A stretch of DNA of 64,000 nucleotides from Pedobacter sp. ok626 (GCF_900100435.1 NZ_FNEX01000008.1:1-64000), one strand, 5' to 3'. Numbered from the stretch's first letter, positions 8,585-18,687 are shown. Made by a program: numbers and translations. Notes: generated by a model not told the origin, from the letters alone.

Positions 8585-9829
8585 CTACTTTAGTAGCATA
8601 TCGAACTGTCTCCGCAATTCAGGATCAGATGGTCTCTTCGCATCACCAGAAACAATTTTCCCCGCCGGATCAATCAGAATAAACCTTGGAATAGAATTGA
8701 TGTTATACTTCTTCACAAAATCAGAACTAAAATCCTTATCGGCCATCAATTGAATACCTTGCAATTTATTATCCTTTACATAACTGATCCATTTGGCTTT
8801 ATCAGCCATACGATCAACCGACAGACTTACAAAATGGATATTTTTGCCATGGTAATCATTTTCTACCTTAGTTAAGAATGGGATTTCCGCTTTGCAGGGT
8901 CCACACCAGGTAGCCCATACATCAATGTAAACATATTTGCCACGTAAGGATTTTAAAGAAATCTGCTTGCCGTCTACATCCGTATAATTAAAATCAGGTG
9001 AAGCGACATTGGATGACATATTTTTATAATTGGTATAGGTCTCTTCTATCTCCTTTTTATAAACAGGATTGCTCACAACTGCCATAAAATCTTTGTAAGC
9101 ATTTTCTTTAGCCTCAGCATTTTTTACAGATTTAATCACTGTCCCAGTAGTGGTATAAAGTAGGTATTCTTTAATAAAAGGATCACTGATCTCTGTACTT
9201 ACAACTTTAAGCATCGCTACATTGTCACCCCCGTAACCAAGAGCCGTATTGGCTGGATACTTTTTACGTTGCACACTTTTAAGATAATCATTTAACCATA
9301 TCCTGTATGCTCTTGAAGTTTTAAACAATGCACCCTCATTCACACTATTGCCACTTCCGATTATTGTTTCAATACGTTCCCTATCCTCACTACTAAGTCT
9401 TTTCGGAAAAGCAAGTAATCGAGCAGAATCGATTAGCTGATAAAAGTTAGGAGCAGACCTCTTTTCTTCCATCACACGATACATTCTCTCCATTGCGGCT
9501 GAATCTGTACCGTAATAAATCTGGTACCTATACAACAAGGCATGACTATAAAACAAAGCATCCTTTTTCTTAAGCTCCCTAAGTTCAGCACTTTTTTCTT
9601 TACTGATTTGTTTATCATAATCTGCTTTAAATGCATCGACCCTATTGAGCAATGAGTCAAGCGGAAACTGAAACGCTTTATTCAAATATTCACCATTGGC
9701 CATGGGTATGTACTTTGCCAGAACCTTTTCCTTATCCTTTAATAAGTCGTCCGTTAATTCCTTTTTATTCTGTGCAAAACTAAAAAGCGATGCAGCGGTT
9801 AGTATAGTCGTTACAATTATTGATTTCAT
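8585..9829 (-). CDS. TlpA-like thiol-disulfide oxidoreductase (AhpC/TSA-type), exported
   Basis: A 414-residue protein with an N-terminal signal peptide ending near SLFSFAQ. A helical region of unknown function (about 25-270) with many charged residues precedes a thioredoxin-fold domain (about 275-414). The catalytic CxxC is WCGPC at 308-312, and a cis-proline SIPRF motif is near 380. Bacteroidetes proteins of this layout are periplasmic or surface-exposed disulfide reductases, often encoded with SusC/SusD pairs. It starts 23 bp after susD and ends the unit, before a strong terminator. The substrate is unknown. The pairing with SusCD suggests it acts on or protects the imported ligand, which is inference. 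Confidence 0.87.
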   Translation of the reverse strand: MKSIIVTTILTAASLFSFAQNKKELTDDLLKDKEKVLAKYIPMANGEYLNKAFQFPLDSLLNRVDAFKADYDKQISKEKSAELRELKKKDALFYSHALLYRYQIYYGTDSAAMERMYRVMEEKRSAPNFYQLIDSARLLAFPKRLSSEDRERIETIIGSGNSVNEGALFKTSRAYRIWLNDYLKSVQRKKYPANTALGYGGDNVAMLKVVSTEISDPFIKEYLLYTTTGTVIKSVKNAEAKENAYKDFMAVVSNPVYKKEIEETYTNYKNMSSNVASPDFNYTDVDGKQISLKSLRGKYVYIDVWATWCGPCKAEIPFLTKVENDYHGKNIHFVSLSVDRMADKAKWISYVKDNKLQGIQLMADKDFSSDFVKKYNINSIPRFILIDPAGKIVSGDAKRPSDPELRRQFDMLLK

Positions 9830-9852
9830 ATTTATATTTTATTGTAGAATAA

Positions 9853-11187
9853 TTAATTGATTTCCATTTGAGGATTAAAGCGTCTTACCCGTATAGGTAT
9901 CTGGAAGGTGTACTCTTTGCTATGAGGCTTTAAAGTCGACAATACATCTCCGGTTTTCTTATTGAGACGAATCACTTCAGTCATGCGCCCCTCTTTGTCC
10001 AGTCGCTTCATATCCATCCAGCGCTGTCCGCTATAAGCAAGTTCACGTCTGCGTTCGGCAAGCACACTTACCAGTGCAGCTCCTGGATTAGCAGCAGTCA
10101 AATCTTGATAGTCCGCAGTTTTAATCCTTGTCTTTCTGATTTTATTAACCATTTCCATTGCTTTCGTCACATTATTATCCCTTGCGGCCGCTTCGGCAAC
10201 ATTTAGATAAAGCTCCTGAAAGGTAATTCCAAAATTTGCCCTTCCAGGAGGCGCCCCTCGATATACCCCTTTAGCATTGGTACCCGTAAGTAAAGCGTAG
10301 CGAAGATCAGCCGCATTAAAATAAGTTTTCAGTTCGTCTGAGTATAATAAAAAGGTAGGAACACCATAATACTCACTTGCACGCTGCCATAAAATTTCCG
10401 GGTTTAAATCGGTAACAGGCATGCCCCTACTGGAAGTATAATTATTATAGTTCAATAACTGGTGAGTGGCCTTAAGGCCTAGCTCAGCATACTTTGCTGA
10501 ATTTGGATAATCAGCCATGTACAAATATATTCTGGATAATAAACCATAAGCAGCAGCCTGAGTACCACGGTACCTGTTAAGGTTACTTGTTGGCAAGTAT
10601 TCTGCAGCCAGTACGGTATTATTAACGATAGTATCCAGAGTTGCGAGAAGCTTGGAACGCGGAGGTGTAGATTCGGTTACATCACTGGAAGTTACCAATG
10701 GAAGACCAGGATCTGTTGCTGCAGTTGCAGGATCATAAGCTTTAGCAAACACTGTCAGCAAGGTAAAATAGGCCTCTGCACGCACCAATAAGGCCTCGCC
10801 CAATACCTGCTTCTTCTTTTCGACAGCGGCTTCCTTAGCTTGCATTGCATTTTTAATGATCACATTGGCATCATAAATAACGCGATACAACTGCCCCCAT
10901 ATGATAGGGCTCACCTGGTCATTGATGTCAATTTCTCTACGCCAAAAGTACATATTCGCAACAGTACCAGGAATTACAGGTGAATACTCACCATAATAAT
11001 CATCTGTGCAATACATCAATGCCGACGGAAATGTTTGCGTCATCGTTGGCGAGTTTAACATATTTTCGTAATCCGAGAGCTTTTCAGGAAGTATCACTCC
11101 TTTGGGCTTAACCTCTAAAAAGTCTTTACAGGAAGCTATACCCAGCAACATTAACGCGCTAAATATGTAGGATAATATCTTTTTCAT
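9853..11187 (-). CDS. SusD/RagB family nutrient-binding lipoprotein
   Basis: A 444-residue outer-membrane lipoprotein. The signal peptide ends in lipobox LGIASC, placing the lipidated cysteine at 20, followed by KDFLEVKPKG, the typical SusD N terminus. The TPR-like helical scaffold follows, including the ILWQRASEYYG-type region, and the C-terminal part ends FNPQMEIN. SusD proteins sit as lids over SusC barrels and bind the ligand. The protein is shorter than most glycan SusDs (about 500-600 residues), in the range of non-glycan RagB-like members. It starts 14 bp after susC. Confidence 0.92.
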   Translation of the reverse strand: MKKILSYIFSALMLLGIASCKDFLEVKPKGVILPEKLSDYENMLNSPTMTQTFPSALMYCTDDYYGEYSPVIPGTVANMYFWRREIDINDQVSPIIWGQLYRVIYDANVIIKNAMQAKEAAVEKKKQVLGEALLVRAEAYFTLLTVFAKAYDPATAATDPGLPLVTSSDVTESTPPRSKLLATLDTIVNNTVLAAEYLPTSNLNRYRGTQAAAYGLLSRIYLYMADYPNSAKYAELGLKATHQLLNYNNYTSSRGMPVTDLNPEILWQRASEYYGVPTFLLYSDELKTYFNAADLRYALLTGTNAKGVYRGAPPGRANFGITFQELYLNVAEAAARDNNVTKAMEMVNKIRKTRIKTADYQDLTAANPGAALVSVLAERRRELAYSGQRWMDMKRLDKEGRMTEVIRLNKKTGDVLSTLKPHSKEYTFQIPIRVRRFNPQMEIN

Positions 11188-11201
11188 ATCAATTGGGTTT
11201 A

Positions 11202-14200
11202 TTAGAAATTAGTAGATAGTGTTAAACTATAGAATGCCTGTTGCGGCAAAGACCGGACTCCGCTTCTTCTGTCAATTGATTCTGCGTCTATGTCGTTTCC
11301 ACTAAAAGTATATTTGAAAGGATTTTGCGCCTGAAAACGGATTTGCGTATTAGTAATACCCGCTTTCTTAAGCCTCTCACTTTTTAGGTTATAAGTCAGG
11401 ATAATATCCCTTAACCTAATGTAATCCGCTTTCCTCACAAAACGATCACCATATGTGTAACCATATTTCGCTGCAAAGCTATAATCTCCCGGCGTACCAT
11501 ATTCCGGAAACCCAGGAATAGTGGTATACAGCTCGTCTCCTTTTTGTTTCCAGTAATTCGCAGATCCTTTTAAGGCATAACCATAATTTATGTCGTCAGG
11601 ATTTGGCTGTTGCACACGCATCACGTGTCCACCATAATACATAAACAAGAATGAGAAATCAAACGCTCCAGCGGAAAACTGGTTATTTAAGCCAATTACA
11701 TACTTTGGCGTGGTTGTTCCACTATATTTCAGGTCTTCAAAATCAACATCTACAATGGCATCACCATAGGTATTCATAATTTTGACATTTCCATTTCTAT
11801 CATATACGCCTGGCTGACCTTTGTCATTTAAGCCGGCGTACTTATAACTAAACAGGGCATCCATTGGATAACCTTTCTGAAGGTTTGTACCATAAACTAT
11901 ATCATAAGAGGAAGTTTTGTCTTTTGTTTGAACAGCGAGAACTTTATTCTTATTAAAGGACGCGGTTATTCCTGTACGCCAGCTGAAACCTGTTGAGTTG
12001 AAATTCAAACTATTGATCATCAGTTCAAGGCCTTTATTTTCTATAGCTGCGGTATTGGCATTGTATTGATTGAAGCCTAGTGTTGGATCAGCAGACATGG
12101 TTCCAAATACATCCTTTGTTTTTTTATAATAAAGGTCAACAGAGCCAGAAATTTTCCCTTCCAGCAATCCATAATCTAAACCGAGGTTGTAACTCTGCGT
12201 GGTTTCCCAGCGAATAGACTGGTTCTCTGGTGAGGCCACATCATAATACAATTGAGAAGTATTAAATACGGTGTTTAAACCAGAATTGAGTAGCAGAAAG
12301 GGACCGTTAACACTACTTGGCACATTTCCATTGAAGCCAGTCGCAGCTCTAAGTTGTAAAGTGCTGATCCAGGTAAGTGGTTTGATAAAGTCCTCTTCCC
12401 CTAGCACCCAGTTCAGACCTGCAGACCATAATGGTGTATTTTTATACTTAGGGTCAACTCCAAATAGGTTTGACTGATCTATACGCAAACTTCCTGTTGC
12501 TACATAACGACGGTCGTATACGTAAGTTCCCTGTCCATAAAATGAACGGAACCTTCTATCGTTAGACGATTCAGAAAAATAGTCTGTACTTCTAAACCTC
12601 GTACCATCATAGGTACCTAATTCAGAGAAAACTGGTGGCGTACTCGTATTCAGCACCTGCAAATTTACCGGCTTATTAACCAGTGACTGCCCATCATAAC
12701 CAAAAAAAGTAGTTTTATAAGCGTCAGCCTGTGTTCTTCGCTGTTCAATCCCCAAAATTCCAGAAATATTGTGTTTCTTGTCTTTTGAGTAATAGTTCGC
12801 ATTAAATTGTCCGCGTAAAGTATAAGCCACATTTCTTATGGTCTGTTTGCTTAAAAAATCACCTTGTGGTAAATCTGTAAACAAAGGTGTTCCCGTTACC
12901 GGATCTTTCTTTGCCTTTATGTTCACAATATACCGAACCCTATAAGTCTTATCTGTTCTCAAGTAATCATTAATCCCTTGCTCGTTCTCATAGGCACCGC
13001 CTAAATCCAAGCTCAACCAATTGGTAATTTTACTATTTAAACGACCCTGGGCACGAAAAGAATTAAGTGTGGTTTTATTTGAATTGGCATTGAGTTCAGC
13101 ATAAGGATAATACAACATATCGTAAAGTCCCTTTGCTTTCGCAGCTTCATTATACTCTTTGTTAATTGCGTAAAAATTATCTCTACCTTCTCCAAAAGTT
13201 GCCGGCAAAGCATTACCATCGCCATCAACCAAACGATCATAGGGCAAAAGATCTTCGTATGGTGCTATCTTACCATTTTTTCTCTGGTTATTCGTGTAAC
13301 TTGCTCTAAAATCCAACGAGAATAAATTTGTCAACTGGTAAGTGTTGGCTGCATTTAAAATAATTCGGTCATTTTGAGATGCTCTTTCCTTAGGTTTTTC
13401 TGTAACGTAATTCAAACCCAATAAATAAGTACTTTTCTCATTACCACCACTTACATCAAAATTAACCTGTTTCGTTAACCTGTTTTGATAGAAGAGATTG
13501 GTATAATCCTTAAGGTTATTATATGACCCAATTGCTGCAATTTTTGCATCAGCCTGCCCCTGAGTTATCAATTTGTCATCCAGATCAAACAATACAGATC
13601 TTACCGGATCTATAGGATTGTGATCCTGATAGTAATAACGAGCGTCGTTACCTGAACTCACATAACCTTTATGAATCTGAATCATTTCTTCTGAATCTAT
13701 ATAATTCAGGTACCCAAAATCAGGCTTGGACTCAAAACCAAAAGTACTACGCAAATTAAAAACAGGTTTCCCCACTTTTCCACGACGGGTTTCCACAACA
13801 ATTACCCCATTGGAAGCCTGAACACCATATATTGAAGCGGCAGCCGCATCTCTAAGCACCGATACAGAAACGATATCATTTGGGTTGATGGTACTCAAAT
13901 CTATCTCTGTAGGGAATCCATCCACCACAATCAATGGTCTTTTTACTGCATCAAAAGTACTTACCCCACGAATAGAGATCGCACCAGAAATGCTATTGTA
14001 AACAAGACCAGGAATCTTTCCTTCTAAGTTCTCCAGAAAATTACCTGTTACCGCGGTACGTTGGTTATAATCCTTCTCGCCAATTGTACTCGCCGCACCT
14101 GTTAGCTGATCCTTTTTGATTTTCTGGTAACCTGTACTGATCACCCCTACCTCTTCTAGATTTGCATTGACAGACTCAATACTAATATTCATTACAGCTT

Positions 14201-14786
14201 TTACAGGCACCTCTTTAGTCTTATAGCCTAAATAAGAAATTACGATTACCGCTTTTTCATCAATTCCTGTCAATACAAAATTACCGTTAACGTCAGTAAT
14301 CGCTACCCTATCTGCATTTTTAACTTTTACAGTTGCACCTGGTAAAGCCCTCCCCTGTTCATCACTTACTTTCCCGCGAACATCAATTCTTGCAAAATAG
14401 GAATTCACGATATCCAATAAGGATTCTTCTTTCATTGCAACAATTACTGCCTTATTTTTTAAGATATAAACCAGTCGCTGATTATTAAACATCTGTTTCA
14501 AAACCGTTTCCAATTGCTGCTGTTTTGCATTTATCGTTACTGGCTTTGCCATTTTCAGCATTTCATCTGAATAGAGAAAATCATAACCAGTCTGTAATCG
14601 CAATTCATCAAACAACTGTAACAATGGAGCATTCTTTGCCGATATTGTAACTTTCTGCGCAACAGTTTTAGCGCTCACCTGTATAAAAAAGGCAGTCATT
14701 ATGATGATGGTTAACCTCATAATACGTAGTAATTGGCCCGTACGATAGGTTTTAAACCTATGACGGGTTAGATCATAAAAATTCAT
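11202..14786 (-). CDS. SusC/RagA TonB-linked outer membrane protein with STN signalling domain
   Basis: A 1194-residue outer-membrane barrel. After an N-terminal basic stretch and hydrophobic segment (about 20-40), an STN secretin/TonB short N-terminal domain spans about 48-118, then a carboxypeptidase-regulatory-like beta-sandwich (about 135-205), a TonB plug (about 215-335) with the SusC signature VDGFPTEI, and the beta-barrel. The STN domain touches FecR across the periplasm, so this transporter both imports and reports its ligand. The start at 14786 gives a long leader before the hydrophobic core; ATG codons at residues 23 or 30 are alternatives. fecR and the ECF sigma gene lie directly upstream. 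Confidence 0.95.
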   Translation of the reverse strand: MNFYDLTRHRFKTYRTGQLLRIMRLTIIIMTAFFIQVSAKTVAQKVTISAKNAPLLQLFDELRLQTGYDFLYSDEMLKMAKPVTINAKQQQLETVLKQMFNNQRLVYILKNKAVIVAMKEESLLDIVNSYFARIDVRGKVSDEQGRALPGATVKVKNADRVAITDVNGNFVLTGIDEKAVIVISYLGYKTKEVPVKAVMNISIESVNANLEEVGVISTGYQKIKKDQLTGAASTIGEKDYNQRTAVTGNFLENLEGKIPGLVYNSISGAISIRGVSTFDAVKRPLIVVDGFPTEIDLSTINPNDIVSVSVLRDAAAASIYGVQASNGVIVVETRRGKVGKPVFNLRSTFGFESKPDFGYLNYIDSEEMIQIHKGYVSSGNDARYYYQDHNPIDPVRSVLFDLDDKLITQGQADAKIAAIGSYNNLKDYTNLFYQNRLTKQVNFDVSGGNEKSTYLLGLNYVTEKPKERASQNDRIILNAANTYQLTNLFSLDFRASYTNNQRKNGKIAPYEDLLPYDRLVDGDGNALPATFGEGRDNFYAINKEYNEAAKAKGLYDMLYYPYAELNANSNKTTLNSFRAQGRLNSKITNWLSLDLGGAYENEQGINDYLRTDKTYRVRYIVNIKAKKDPVTGTPLFTDLPQGDFLSKQTIRNVAYTLRGQFNANYYSKDKKHNISGILGIEQRRTQADAYKTTFFGYDGQSLVNKPVNLQVLNTSTPPVFSELGTYDGTRFRSTDYFSESSNDRRFRSFYGQGTYVYDRRYVATGSLRIDQSNLFGVDPKYKNTPLWSAGLNWVLGEEDFIKPLTWISTLQLRAATGFNGNVPSSVNGPFLLLNSGLNTVFNTSQLYYDVASPENQSIRWETTQSYNLGLDYGLLEGKISGSVDLYYKKTKDVFGTMSADPTLGFNQYNANTAAIENKGLELMINSLNFNSTGFSWRTGITASFNKNKVLAVQTKDKTSSYDIVYGTNLQKGYPMDALFSYKYAGLNDKGQPGVYDRNGNVKIMNTYGDAIVDVDFEDLKYSGTTTPKYVIGLNNQFSAGAFDFSFLFMYYGGHVMRVQQPNPDDINYGYALKGSANYWKQKGDELYTTIPGFPEYGTPGDYSFAAKYGYTYGDRFVRKADYIRLRDIILTYNLKSERLKKAGITNTQIRFQAQNPFKYTFSGNDIDAESIDRRSGVRSLPQQAFYSLTLSTNF

Positions 14787-14861
14787 AAATTTGTTTAGTT
14801 TGGGTTGTGTTGATAATTATTGTTTAGTCGCAATTCTGATAACCGTTTCCCGAACACAAAG

Positions 14862-14892
14862 CCAGGGGCCTCTCACCGCCTCTGGTTTTTTT
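14862..14892. terminator. Hairpin between fecR and susC
   Basis: An 8-bp stem with one G-T wobble (14862-14869 and 14878-14885) is followed on the plus strand by seven T. On the minus strand, where both neighbours are transcribed, the T tract is absent, so it may only attenuate or stabilise the transcript there. Confidence 0.45.
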
Positions 14893-14929
14893 GTTCTTCT
14901 TTTTTGGCTCTCGCCGATTCAGGTAAATT

Positions 14930-16117
14930 TTATATCACTATGATCCGCCTCCCTTCAACTTTAAATTTCACCAATTTTGTTGATTCCAGCATTTCGAGTA
15001 CATCAGCCACATTTTTATACCGGCTAATGGTGCCCCCAAAACGATCTTTACTGATTTCTCCTTTATACACTACTTCCACATCATACCATCGCGATAACTT
15101 GCGCATAATAGAAGAAAGCGATTCGCTCTTGAACTTAAAATACCCGTTCTTCCAGGCTACCGCTTCTTCAGTATCAGCCGGGTTAATCTTTATAGGTCCA
15201 TCTGCCAACAACGCCTGCTGACCAGGTTTTAAAATCACAAAAGCATCGGTGGCATGCCTTAGGGGGCTATAACCTGCAAGACTAACGCGCACGCTACCTT
15301 CCAACAAGGTAGTTTTAGTTAGCTCTTCGTCAGCATAGGCATTGATATTAAAGTGCGTACCAAGTACTTCAACATCCTGTTTATCTGTTTCCACGATAAA
15401 TGGATGGGACTTATCTTTTGCTACTTCAAAATATGCTTCGCCCATTAACTGAACCCTACGTTGATTAAGCCCCACAAAATCAGCTGGAAATTTGATACTC
15501 GAAGCCGCATTTAACCATACCCTACTTCCATCAGGCAATACAACCTGATATTGCCCACCTTTCGGGGTACTTATCTTATTTAAACGATTCTCATTCCCCG
15601 CTTTAGTTGATCCACCTTTCAGTTCATAAACCAATTGCCCATTCGAAGTTTTGCTAATACTAATTCCAGATTCATCGGCCACTTGGCCATTTATTGCATC
15701 CGACAAGTTAATCTGCTTACCATTCGACAAGGTCAAAATTGCTGTATTTTTACCTACAGCTATGTGCTTCGCATCAGCCAAATTATCCTTAAAAAAACCA
15801 CCTGCATCAGTTTTATATAAATACACCGAAGTCCCGGCAATCAAGAGTACCGCTGCGGCAGCTACCATACGGTACCATAACTTAGTTCTTATAGGGCCAC
15901 GATATACCAGTTGATTTTCTGTATTAATTTTAGACTGTATGCGATCAAACAACCTCGACTTAACATCATCCGCATTTTCGGGCTTTGATGTAAATACAAC
16001 TTCAGCTTCATTATCTATATTTAATGCAGACCAGCTATGCAAATCATTCTTCTCTTCGGCAGTTGCTTTGCCTGCCAAAAACTTTTTTGCTAAACCTTTT
16101 GCTTCCTCTCTATTCAT
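14930..16117 (-). CDS. FecR family anti-sigma factor
   Basis: A 395-residue single-pass membrane regulator. The cytoplasmic N-terminal region (1-80) binds the sigma factor, a transmembrane helix lies at about 84-100, and the periplasmic FecR domain (about 115-300) contains the family pattern ISTPKGGQYQVVLPDGSRVW. A C-terminal DUF4974 region (about 320-395) matches the STN-contacting part typical of Bacteroidetes. It is thought to hold the ECF sigma factor inactive until the SusC STN domain signals ligand arrival; regulated proteolysis, for instance by RseP, then releases the sigma. It lies 79 bp downstream of the sigma gene. Confidence 0.93.
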   Translation of the reverse strand: MNREEAKGLAKKFLAGKATAEEKNDLHSWSALNIDNEAEVVFTSKPENADDVKSRLFDRIQSKINTENQLVYRGPIRTKLWYRMVAAAAVLLIAGTSVYLYKTDAGGFFKDNLADAKHIAVGKNTAILTLSNGKQINLSDAINGQVADESGISISKTSNGQLVYELKGGSTKAGNENRLNKISTPKGGQYQVVLPDGSRVWLNAASSIKFPADFVGLNQRRVQLMGEAYFEVAKDKSHPFIVETDKQDVEVLGTHFNINAYADEELTKTTLLEGSVRVSLAGYSPLRHATDAFVILKPGQQALLADGPIKINPADTEEAVAWKNGYFKFKSESLSSIMRKLSRWYDVEVVYKGEISKDRFGGTISRYKNVADVLEMLESTKLVKFKVEGRRIIVI

Positions 16118-16196
16118 AAATTTGGGCGTTTGAATGTATAGAGTATGCGCCAGGCAATTTACCCTTAGTGCAAAATGAAAATATTTTTAAAATGCT

Positions 16197-16757
16197 TTAA
16201 AAAAGCAAATGCATCGAATTACCCACATTGTTCCTAATGACTTTTAGCGCCTTCGTTAAATGTGCTTCAGCTGTTTTCTGCGAAATATTTAATTCTTCTG
16301 CAACATCAGACAATGCTCTGTCCTGCAGTTTTACATATTGAAATACCAGGCGGCATTTCTCAGGAAGCTGATTAGAGAGGCTTTCAACAATCTCAAGTAA
16401 CAACTTATTTTCTAAATCAGTATCAAAGGAAGTATAATCCGTCAACGTGGTCTGATAAGCCACTTCATTCACCTTATCCTTCTTATCTCTGGCCACATAA
16501 CGATAAACCTCATACCTAACCATCGCAGCCAGGTAAACAGGCAAAGACTGAATATCTAATGTTAAACGCTTTTTCCAAAGCAGTACAAAAACATCCTGTA
16601 CAACCTCTTCCGTGGCCTCCTGCGATTTTAATATCCTATGCGCTATGTAATATAATTTATCCCAATACCTATTATAAATCTCCTTATACACGCCATCATC
16701 CCCATCTCTTAACATGGCAGCCAGTTCACTGTCTTTTAGCTCTGTATAGGCAATCAT
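16197..16757 (-). CDS. ECF RNA polymerase sigma factor (sigma-70 family)
   Basis: A 186-residue ECF sigma factor. Region 2 (about 23-95) contains NRYWDKLYYIAHRIL and the EEVVQDVFVLLWKKR block that recognises the -10 element. Region 4 (about 120-175) has the helix-turn-helix QDRALSDVAEELNISQKTAEAHL. Length and motif spacing match the FecI-like group paired with FecR in Bacteroidetes. It is the first gene of the sigma-fecR-susC-susD-tlpA array and is divergent from the histidine kinase gene. Its presumed target is the promoter of susC, but I see no second copy of an obvious recognition sequence that would prove this. Confidence 0.94.
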   Translation of the reverse strand: MIAYTELKDSELAAMLRDGDDGVYKEIYNRYWDKLYYIAHRILKSQEATEEVVQDVFVLLWKKRLTLDIQSLPVYLAAMVRYEVYRYVARDKKDKVNEVAYQTTLTDYTSFDTDLENKLLLEIVESLSNQLPEKCRLVFQYVKLQDRALSDVAEELNISQKTAEAHLTKALKVIRNNVGNSMHLLF

Positions 16758-16865
16758 AAATCTTCCGGCCTAAAATTAGTCAATTCGACTAGTAATCATA
16801 AATATTAATTTTGTATTTGCTCCATGCTGAAATAAAAATCAGTTTCTCAGAGGAGACCTCAGGCG

Positions 16866-16886
16866 CTTTTGCTTTTTCAGCAAAAG
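16866..16886. promoter_or_regulatory. Inverted repeat in the divergent sigma/kinase intergenic region
   Basis: A perfect 7-bp inverted repeat, CTTTTGC and GCAAAAG, with a 7-base T-rich loop. It lies 52 bp upstream of the kinase start and 109 bp upstream of the sigma start. It could be an operator or a 5' UTR hairpin; nothing decides between them. Confidence 0.35.
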
Positions 16887-16937
16887 ATGCCAGGCTCCGA
16901 AGAGAATACTTATTTTTATCCTTACTTTTGCACCTGA

Positions 16938-18626
16938 ATGAAAGTTACTTACACCAAAACTCTCGCCCGAAAAACATTACTAACATTTCTTGTATTTGTT
17001 ATTATTCTTGCCGTAGCAGCCCTTTTTGTGCGTAATGCTATTACTAAAAAACTAGAGGATATCTCTAAATTGGCCAGCAATATTGAACACCGGCTTAAAC
17101 CGGAACAGGCACTTTTATTACTCCATCAAGCGGAAGATGACTTTCAAGAATCACTACTGGATATCAATGGACCCAAAAGCAACGACTATAAGGTTAAGCT
17201 AACGCTGGCTTTCAATAAAATAGACACCTTATTAAACACTCAAACAGATACCACTCAGCTAACCGCAGCACAAGGCAACCAGGTAAAAGTGTGGTACAAG
17301 AAAAAACTGGAACTTTCGAACCGACTCTTTGAACTTAAACACAATTTCGATTCGCTGCTAACTGTTTATGCTCAGTTTAATGGTCAGCCTAACTTAACTG
17401 AAATCAGCACGAACTTAAAAACCAGTAAAAAGAAGTTCAACACCAAAACAGATACGATAAGAAAGGCTATTTCTGTAGAGAAAAAAGGGCTTTTTGGAAG
17501 GTTAAAAGATGCGATATCGAATAAACAAGGTACAGCTACTGGTGTGGTAGAAATTAATCACAACACAAATACCGCAGAGCTGGCTACACAAAAAATTATT
17601 GCCCGCAACAAGGTTGACAATGCAAGAAAGCTACAAGAGCTGCAACAACATAATGTTAAAATGCTAAGCATGCAAAGGGAACTCATCTCCCTCAATGCGA
17701 ATATCACCAATGAGCTGGAACGCATTGTAAATGATTTAAAAGACATTAACTACAAAATGGCGGATGAGTTGAAAGGTATGGCTTTTAAAAACTACCAGGA
17801 AACAACATCGTTGCTCAATAAATTTTACCTGGCTGCTTTATTCCTCGTGCTGTTATTTGCTGCATTATTGATCATTTTCATCTTTCAACTGAACAAATCG
17901 GAATTGCAGTTGCTAAAGGAAAACGAAAGGTCAGTAAATATTGCGCGACAAAAAATGGAACTACTCACCCACATGACACATGAGATCAGAAACCCATTGA
18001 CGACTATAAAGGGCTTCCTTTACATATTCGCAAAAACTACACTTACGCAGCGTCAGACGGACATGCTCGAATCCATAAAGGGCTCTTCAGACATGTTGTT
18101 ACGCACATTAAATGATACCTTGGATGCCGCTAAAATGGAAACCAGCGAATTAAAAATAGAAAGCGATCCTTTTAATCCAAATTTCACCATAAACCAGGTA
18201 ATCGAAAGCATGAGCTATAGCGCCACAAAAAAGAAACTGGAACTCAGTTACAACTTTAAAGGCGATACGGAAGCAATAGTGCTAGGTGATGCTTTTAGAT
18301 TAAAACAAATCATGGTCAACCTTGTAAGCAATGCGATCAAGTATACCAACGAAGGAAAGGTGACCATCAATGCAGAATTGCTGCCTGACGACACCCGACT
18401 ACAGGTTGATATCATAGATACTGGAATGGGCATTAGCCCCGATCAACAAGCTAACCTTTTCTCTCAATATTATCAAACCAACTCCGCAAAAGGCCAGATA
18501 GGTACTGGACTAGGCTTATACATCTGTAAACAACTGGTAGAAATGCAGAAAGGAAAAATCAGCGTAAAAAGCGAGCTTGGTGTTGGCACTACGTTCAGTT
18601 TTTTTATTCCTTATCCAAAAGCTTAA
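16938..18626 (+). CDS. Membrane-bound sensor histidine kinase
   Basis: A 562-residue kinase with a membrane helix at about 12-32 and a long periplasmic region (about 33-290), rich in charged residues and predicted coiled coil. A second helix lies at about 292-315. The dimerisation/phosphoacceptor domain has the H-box MTHEIRNPLTTIKG near residue 345. The HATPase_c domain follows with an N-box (VNLVSNAIKYT), a G1 box (DTGMGI) and a G2 box (GTGLGLYICKQLV). There is no receiver or HAMP domain, and no response regulator gene is adjacent, so the partner is elsewhere. A TACTTTTG element at 16923-16930 may be a promoter -7 box, but it leaves a leader of only a few bases. Confidence 0.9.
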   Translation: MKVTYTKTLARKTLLTFLVFVIILAVAALFVRNAITKKLEDISKLASNIEHRLKPEQALLLLHQAEDDFQESLLDINGPKSNDYKVKLTLAFNKIDTLLNTQTDTTQLTAAQGNQVKVWYKKKLELSNRLFELKHNFDSLLTVYAQFNGQPNLTEISTNLKTSKKKFNTKTDTIRKAISVEKKGLFGRLKDAISNKQGTATGVVEINHNTNTAELATQKIIARNKVDNARKLQELQQHNVKMLSMQRELISLNANITNELERIVNDLKDINYKMADELKGMAFKNYQETTSLLNKFYLAALFLVLLFAALLIIFIFQLNKSELQLLKENERSVNIARQKMELLTHMTHEIRNPLTTIKGFLYIFAKTTLTQRQTDMLESIKGSSDMLLRTLNDTLDAAKMETSELKIESDPFNPNFTINQVIESMSYSATKKKLELSYNFKGDTEAIVLGDAFRLKQIMVNLVSNAIKYTNEGKVTINAELLPDDTRLQVDIIDTGMGISPDQQANLFSQYYQTNSAKGQIGTGLGLYICKQLVEMQKGKISVKSELGVGTTFSFFIPYPKA

Positions 18627-18632
18627 CGCAAT

Positions 18633-18666
18633 AAAAAGCCCTCTTTCTGTTTAAAGAAAGAGGGCT
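18633..18666 (-). terminator. Intrinsic terminator between convergent kinase and DUF4199 genes
   Basis: A perfect 11-bp stem (AGCCCTCTTTC at 18637-18647 and its complement at 18656-18666). On the minus strand it is followed by a T5 run, so it terminates the DUF4199 gene; it may also help the convergent kinase. Confidence 0.82.
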
Positions 18667-18687
18667 AATAACGTTATTATTCAATAA

